Shown piece after piece: positions 12,885 through 15,552 of a stretch of 15,552 bases of DNA (position 1 is the first letter of the stretch; each line of letters opens with the position of its first letter). Below the pieces are notes generated by a model. The model saw only the letters and a program-made list of their open reading frames with translations, ran no database searches and was not told where the DNA came from. The stretch comes from an uncultured Clostridia bacterium (GTDB lineage: Bacteria > Bacillota > Clostridia > Oscillospirales > Ruminococcaceae), in contig CAMEQX010000008.1 of the NCBI GenBank assembly GCA_945933905.1, positions 1-15,552 on the forward strand. The letters are read 5' to 3'. A program made the translations under genes and the position numbers.

Positions 12885-15552
12885 TTACTTAAAGTACTCA
12901 ATTCCGTTCTTGAATATCGGCTGGTCCTTGTTTCCGTCAACATTCTTCGCAACATAATCCGTCAGGCGCTCCGTATGCCCCATCTTACCAAGCACACGTC
13001 CGTCCGGCGAAATTATACCCTCAATCGCGCACATCGACATATTCGGATTATATCTCACATCGCCCGAAGGATTTCCGTGCAGGTCAACATACTGCGTCGC
13101 AATCTGTCCGTTGTCAATCATCTTCCTGATAACATCGCCGTTTGCCACAAATCTTCCCTCGCCGTGCGAAATCGGTATCGCGTGAATATCGCCGACCTTG
13201 CACCCCGCAAGCCACGGGCTCTTATTCGTTGCAATCCTCGTGTAAACCATCTGGCTCTGGTGTCTGCCGATTTTATTGTAGGTCAGCGTCGGGCTCTCCT
13301 CGGTCAGCGGCACAATATGTCCAAACGGCACAAGTCCCAGCTTAATCAGCGCTTGGAAGCCGTTACAGATACCGAGCATCAATCCGTCGCGCTTGTACAG
13401 CATATTCTCAACTTCCTCGGTAATCTTCGGGTTGCGGAAGAACGCGTTGATGAATTTCGCCGAGCCCTCGGGTTCATCACCGCCCGAGAAACCGCCGGGA
13501 ATTGCGATAATCTGCGCGCTTGCGGCAAGCTTCGCGAACTCGTTCACGCTCTCTTCGATATCGTTCGCCGAAAGGTTTCTGATAACAAAAATCTCGGATT
13601 TTCCGCCGTATTTCTCGAAAGCAGCCGCCGTGTCATACTCGCAGTTTGTGCCGGGGAACACGGGAATGAGCCCCTGCGGCGCGGCAAGCTTCGGGGAAAT
13701 ATGCGTTGTAAGCAGCTCGCAGCCTTCCTTATATTCAACCTTCTCCGCGTCGGGAAGATAGGGCAGCTTCGCCTTGAACACGGGCTCGAGAACATCGTCC
13801 CACTTCTCCTCGAGAGCCGCGATATCAAGCTTCACATCGCCGCAGACAATCTCATAATCAGCGGTTGTTTCACCGATAACTCTCACGCTCTCCTCGCCGA
13901 AATCCTCCTCAAGCTCAAGCACAAACGCGCCGTAAGTCTGCGAGAAAAGCTCCTCGTCCGTGAGATTTTCGAGCTTCGCGCCGATATGGTTTCCGAGCGA
14001 CATCTTGAAAACGCCCTCGGCAACGCCGCCGTTTGCCACACTCCACACGGAAAGCGCCTTTTTGCTCTTGATAAGCTTTTCAACCGTCTTGAAAACGCTC
14101 TTTACGCTCTCGAAATCGGGCAAGCCGTTTTCGTTGTATTTCGGAGCGATATAGCCGATTTTGCTGAACGGGCACTTAAATTCAGCGGAGATGATATTAT
14201 CCGCTTTCTCCGGTGCAATCGCGAACGAAACCAGCGTCGGCGGAACATCGATATGCTCGAAAGTACCGCTCATACTGTCCTTGCCGCCGATTGCGGGAAG
14301 TCCGAGAGCAAGCTGCGCCTCATAAGCGCCGAGAAGTGCCGAGAAAGGCTTGCCCCAACGCTCGGGCTGTCCCTGAGTTCTCTCAAAATATTCTTGGAAG
14401 GTCAAGCGGCACTTGTCGTAAGAACCGCCCGCCGCGACAACCTTTGCCACGCTCTCGACAACCGCGCAGACTGCTCCGTGATAAGACGACTGCTGCGAAA
14501 CAGCGGGATTGAAGCCCCAAGCCATAATCGAAGCGGTGGTTGTTTTGCCGTTGAGGACGGGGAGCTTCGCCGCCATAGCCTGAACGGGCGTCTGCTGATA
14601 ACGTCCCGCGAACGGCATAAGAACCGTGCCCGAGCCGATTGTGCTGTCGAAACGCTGAACAAGACCTCTCTGCGAGCAGACGTTGAGGTCGGTGACAAGT
14701 TTTTCCCAATCCGCAGCGGTGTTCCTGAAGCCTGTCGAATAGCTTACATTCACGTCGGGAACGCTCACGGTTGTGTGCTTTTCCGCGCCGTTTGAGTTGA
14801 GGAACTCGCGCGAGATATCGACAATCGTCTTGCCGTTCCACGTCATTTTAAGGCGCGGCTCAGCCTTAACTGTCGCGACAACCGTGCTTTCAAGGTTCTC
14901 CTTTGAAGCAAGCGCACGGAACTTGTCCGCGTCCTCGGGCGCGACAACAACCGCCATTCTCTCTTGGCTCTCGGAAATAGCAAGCTCCGTTCCGTCAAGA
15001 CCGTCATATTTCTTGGGAACTTTGTCGAGATTGATTTCAAGACCGTCCGCAAGCTCTCCGATTGCCACGGAAACGCCGCCCGCGCCAAAGTCGTTGCAGC
15101 GCTTGATAAGTCTTGTTGCCTCGGGATTTCTGAAAAGACGCTGAAGCTTGCGTTCCTCGGGAGCGTTACCCTTCTGAACCTCTGCGCCGCAGCTGTCGAG
15201 CGACTCAACCGAGTGTGCCTTTGAAGAACCCGTTGCACCGCCGCAGCCGTCACGGCCTGTTCTTCCTCCGAGAAGAATTATAACATCATCGGGAGCGGGG
15301 CGTTCTCTGCGGACATTTTCCGCGGGAGCAGCGCCGACAACCGCGCCGATTTCCATTCTCTTTGCCATATAACCCGAGTGATAAATCTCGGCAACGTGTC
15401 CCGTGGCAAGACCGATTTGGTTGCCGTAGGAGGAATAGCCCGCAGCCGCCGTTGTGGTGATTTTGCGGGGCGGAAGCTTGCCCTTGAGCGTCTGTTCAAC
15501 GGGGAGCAGCGGGTCGGAAGCACCCGTAACTCTCATCGCCTGATAAACATAA
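12885..15552 (-). CDS. purL: Phosphoribosylformylglycinamidine synthase, single-chain, C-terminal part
   Basis: The frame is open to the window edge (YVYQAM before the MRVTGA stretch), so the 5' end, about a quarter to a third of the gene, lies outside; 888 residues are visible. The enzyme converts FGAR, glutamine and ATP to FGAM in purine synthesis. Visible landmarks are the glycine-rich GGRTGRDGCGGATGSS, RCNDFGAGGV followed by SESQERMAVVV, GGKDSMSGTFEH in the second synthase half, and a C-terminal class I glutaminase (last 260 residues or so) with GTNCEYD, nucleophile Cys in LGICNGFQAL and catalytic His-Glu in HGEGRF. Because synthase and glutaminase are fused, no separate purQ is needed, as in the large PurL type of many Clostridia. 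It is intact over the visible region. Confidence 0.97.
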   Translation of the reverse strand, partial: YVYQAMRVTGASDPLLPVEQTLKGKLPPRKITTTAAAGYSSYGNQIGLATGHVAEIYHSGYMAKRMEIGAVVGAAPAENVRRERPAPDDVIILLGGRTGRDGCGGATGSSKAHSVESLDSCGAEVQKGNAPEERKLQRLFRNPEATRLIKRCNDFGAGGVSVAIGELADGLEINLDKVPKKYDGLDGTELAISESQERMAVVVAPEDADKFRALASKENLESTVVATVKAEPRLKMTWNGKTIVDISREFLNSNGAEKHTTVSVPDVNVSYSTGFRNTAADWEKLVTDLNVCSQRGLVQRFDSTIGSGTVLMPFAGRYQQTPVQAMAAKLPVLNGKTTTASIMAWGFNPAVSQQSSYHGAVCAVVESVAKVVAAGGSYDKCRLTFQEYFERTQGQPERWGKPFSALLGAYEAQLALGLPAIGGKDSMSGTFEHIDVPPTLVSFAIAPEKADNIISAEFKCPFSKIGYIAPKYNENGLPDFESVKSVFKTVEKLIKSKKALSVWSVANGGVAEGVFKMSLGNHIGAKLENLTDEELFSQTYGAFVLELEEDFGEESVRVIGETTADYEIVCGDVKLDIAALEEKWDDVLEPVFKAKLPYLPDAEKVEYKEGCELLTTHISPKLAAPQGLIPVFPGTNCEYDTAAAFEKYGGKSEIFVIRNLSANDIEESVNEFAKLAASAQIIAIPGGFSGGDEPEGSAKFINAFFRNPKITEEVENMLYKRDGLMLGICNGFQALIKLGLVPFGHIVPLTEESPTLTYNKIGRHQSQMVYTRIATNKSPWLAGCKVGDIHAIPISHGEGRFVANGDVIRKMIDNGQIATQYVDLHGNPSGDVRYNPNMSMCAIEGIISPDGRVLGKMGHTERLTDYVAKNVDGNKDQPIFKNGIEYFK

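Noticed and set aside
12546..12957. Open frames on both strands over the purL-tRNA spacer
   Set aside because: Composition is driven by the hairpin array (Arg/Ala/Ser-rich repeats); frames exist on both strands at once and no start has a ribosome site.
12837..14795. 652-codon open frame on the plus strand
   Set aside because: It lies antisense to purL, has no ribosome site or recognisable domain, and mirrors the GC-rich third-position bias of the real gene.

Overview
The window looks like a chromosomal segment from a Gram-positive gut or rumen type Clostridia (Oscillospirales/Ruminococcus-like; inference). The reasons are the single-chain PurL with a fused glutaminase domain, a YetF/DUF421 protein, strong sigma-A type promoters with AGGAGG-like ribosome sites, and large soluble PAS-rich hybrid kinases next to a free HPt protein and HD-GYP regulators. 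No phage, integrase, transposase or CRISPR array is visible.

Layout. Plus strand, 1-1445: the 3' end of a Bax-inhibitor-1/YccA-like membrane protein, a terminator, then a yetF-like gene. Everything to the right is on the minus strand, so it reads from right to left: purL (5' end outside the window), a hairpin-rich GC-rich spacer, tRNA-Ala(CGC), a palindrome-rich spacer, a very large hybrid histidine kinase (11830-7210), an HD-GYP response regulator (7020-5512), a free HPt protein (5489-5133), a decayed receiver-HD regulator (5090-4392) and a second hybrid histidine kinase (4278-1446). The last kinase converges on yetF with the two stop codons touching.

Function. The five signalling genes look like a cytoplasmic multistep phosphorelay. 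Both kinases have HisKA, HATPase and receiver domains but no HPt. The 118-residue HPt protein could carry phosphate from them to the HD-GYP regulator, whose phosphodiesterase motifs are complete, so the likely output is degradation of cyclic di-GMP (inference). Near-consensus promoters precede the large kinase and the HD-GYP gene.

Main oddity. Three of the five relay genes are broken. The large kinase has a +1 frame break in its N-terminal GAF domain. The second kinase has a +1 break in its first PAS domain. The receiver-HD gene has a +1 break after codon 5 and also lacks most of its HD domain through two internal deletions. HPt and HD-GYP are intact, as are the non-signalling genes as far as they lie in the window. 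The deletions argue for true decay at least in the receiver-HD gene; the single-base breaks need read-level checking. The second feature worth attention is structured non-coding DNA on both sides of tRNA-Ala, including a 20-bp-period array of short hairpins whose stems vary while loop and spacer stay constant.
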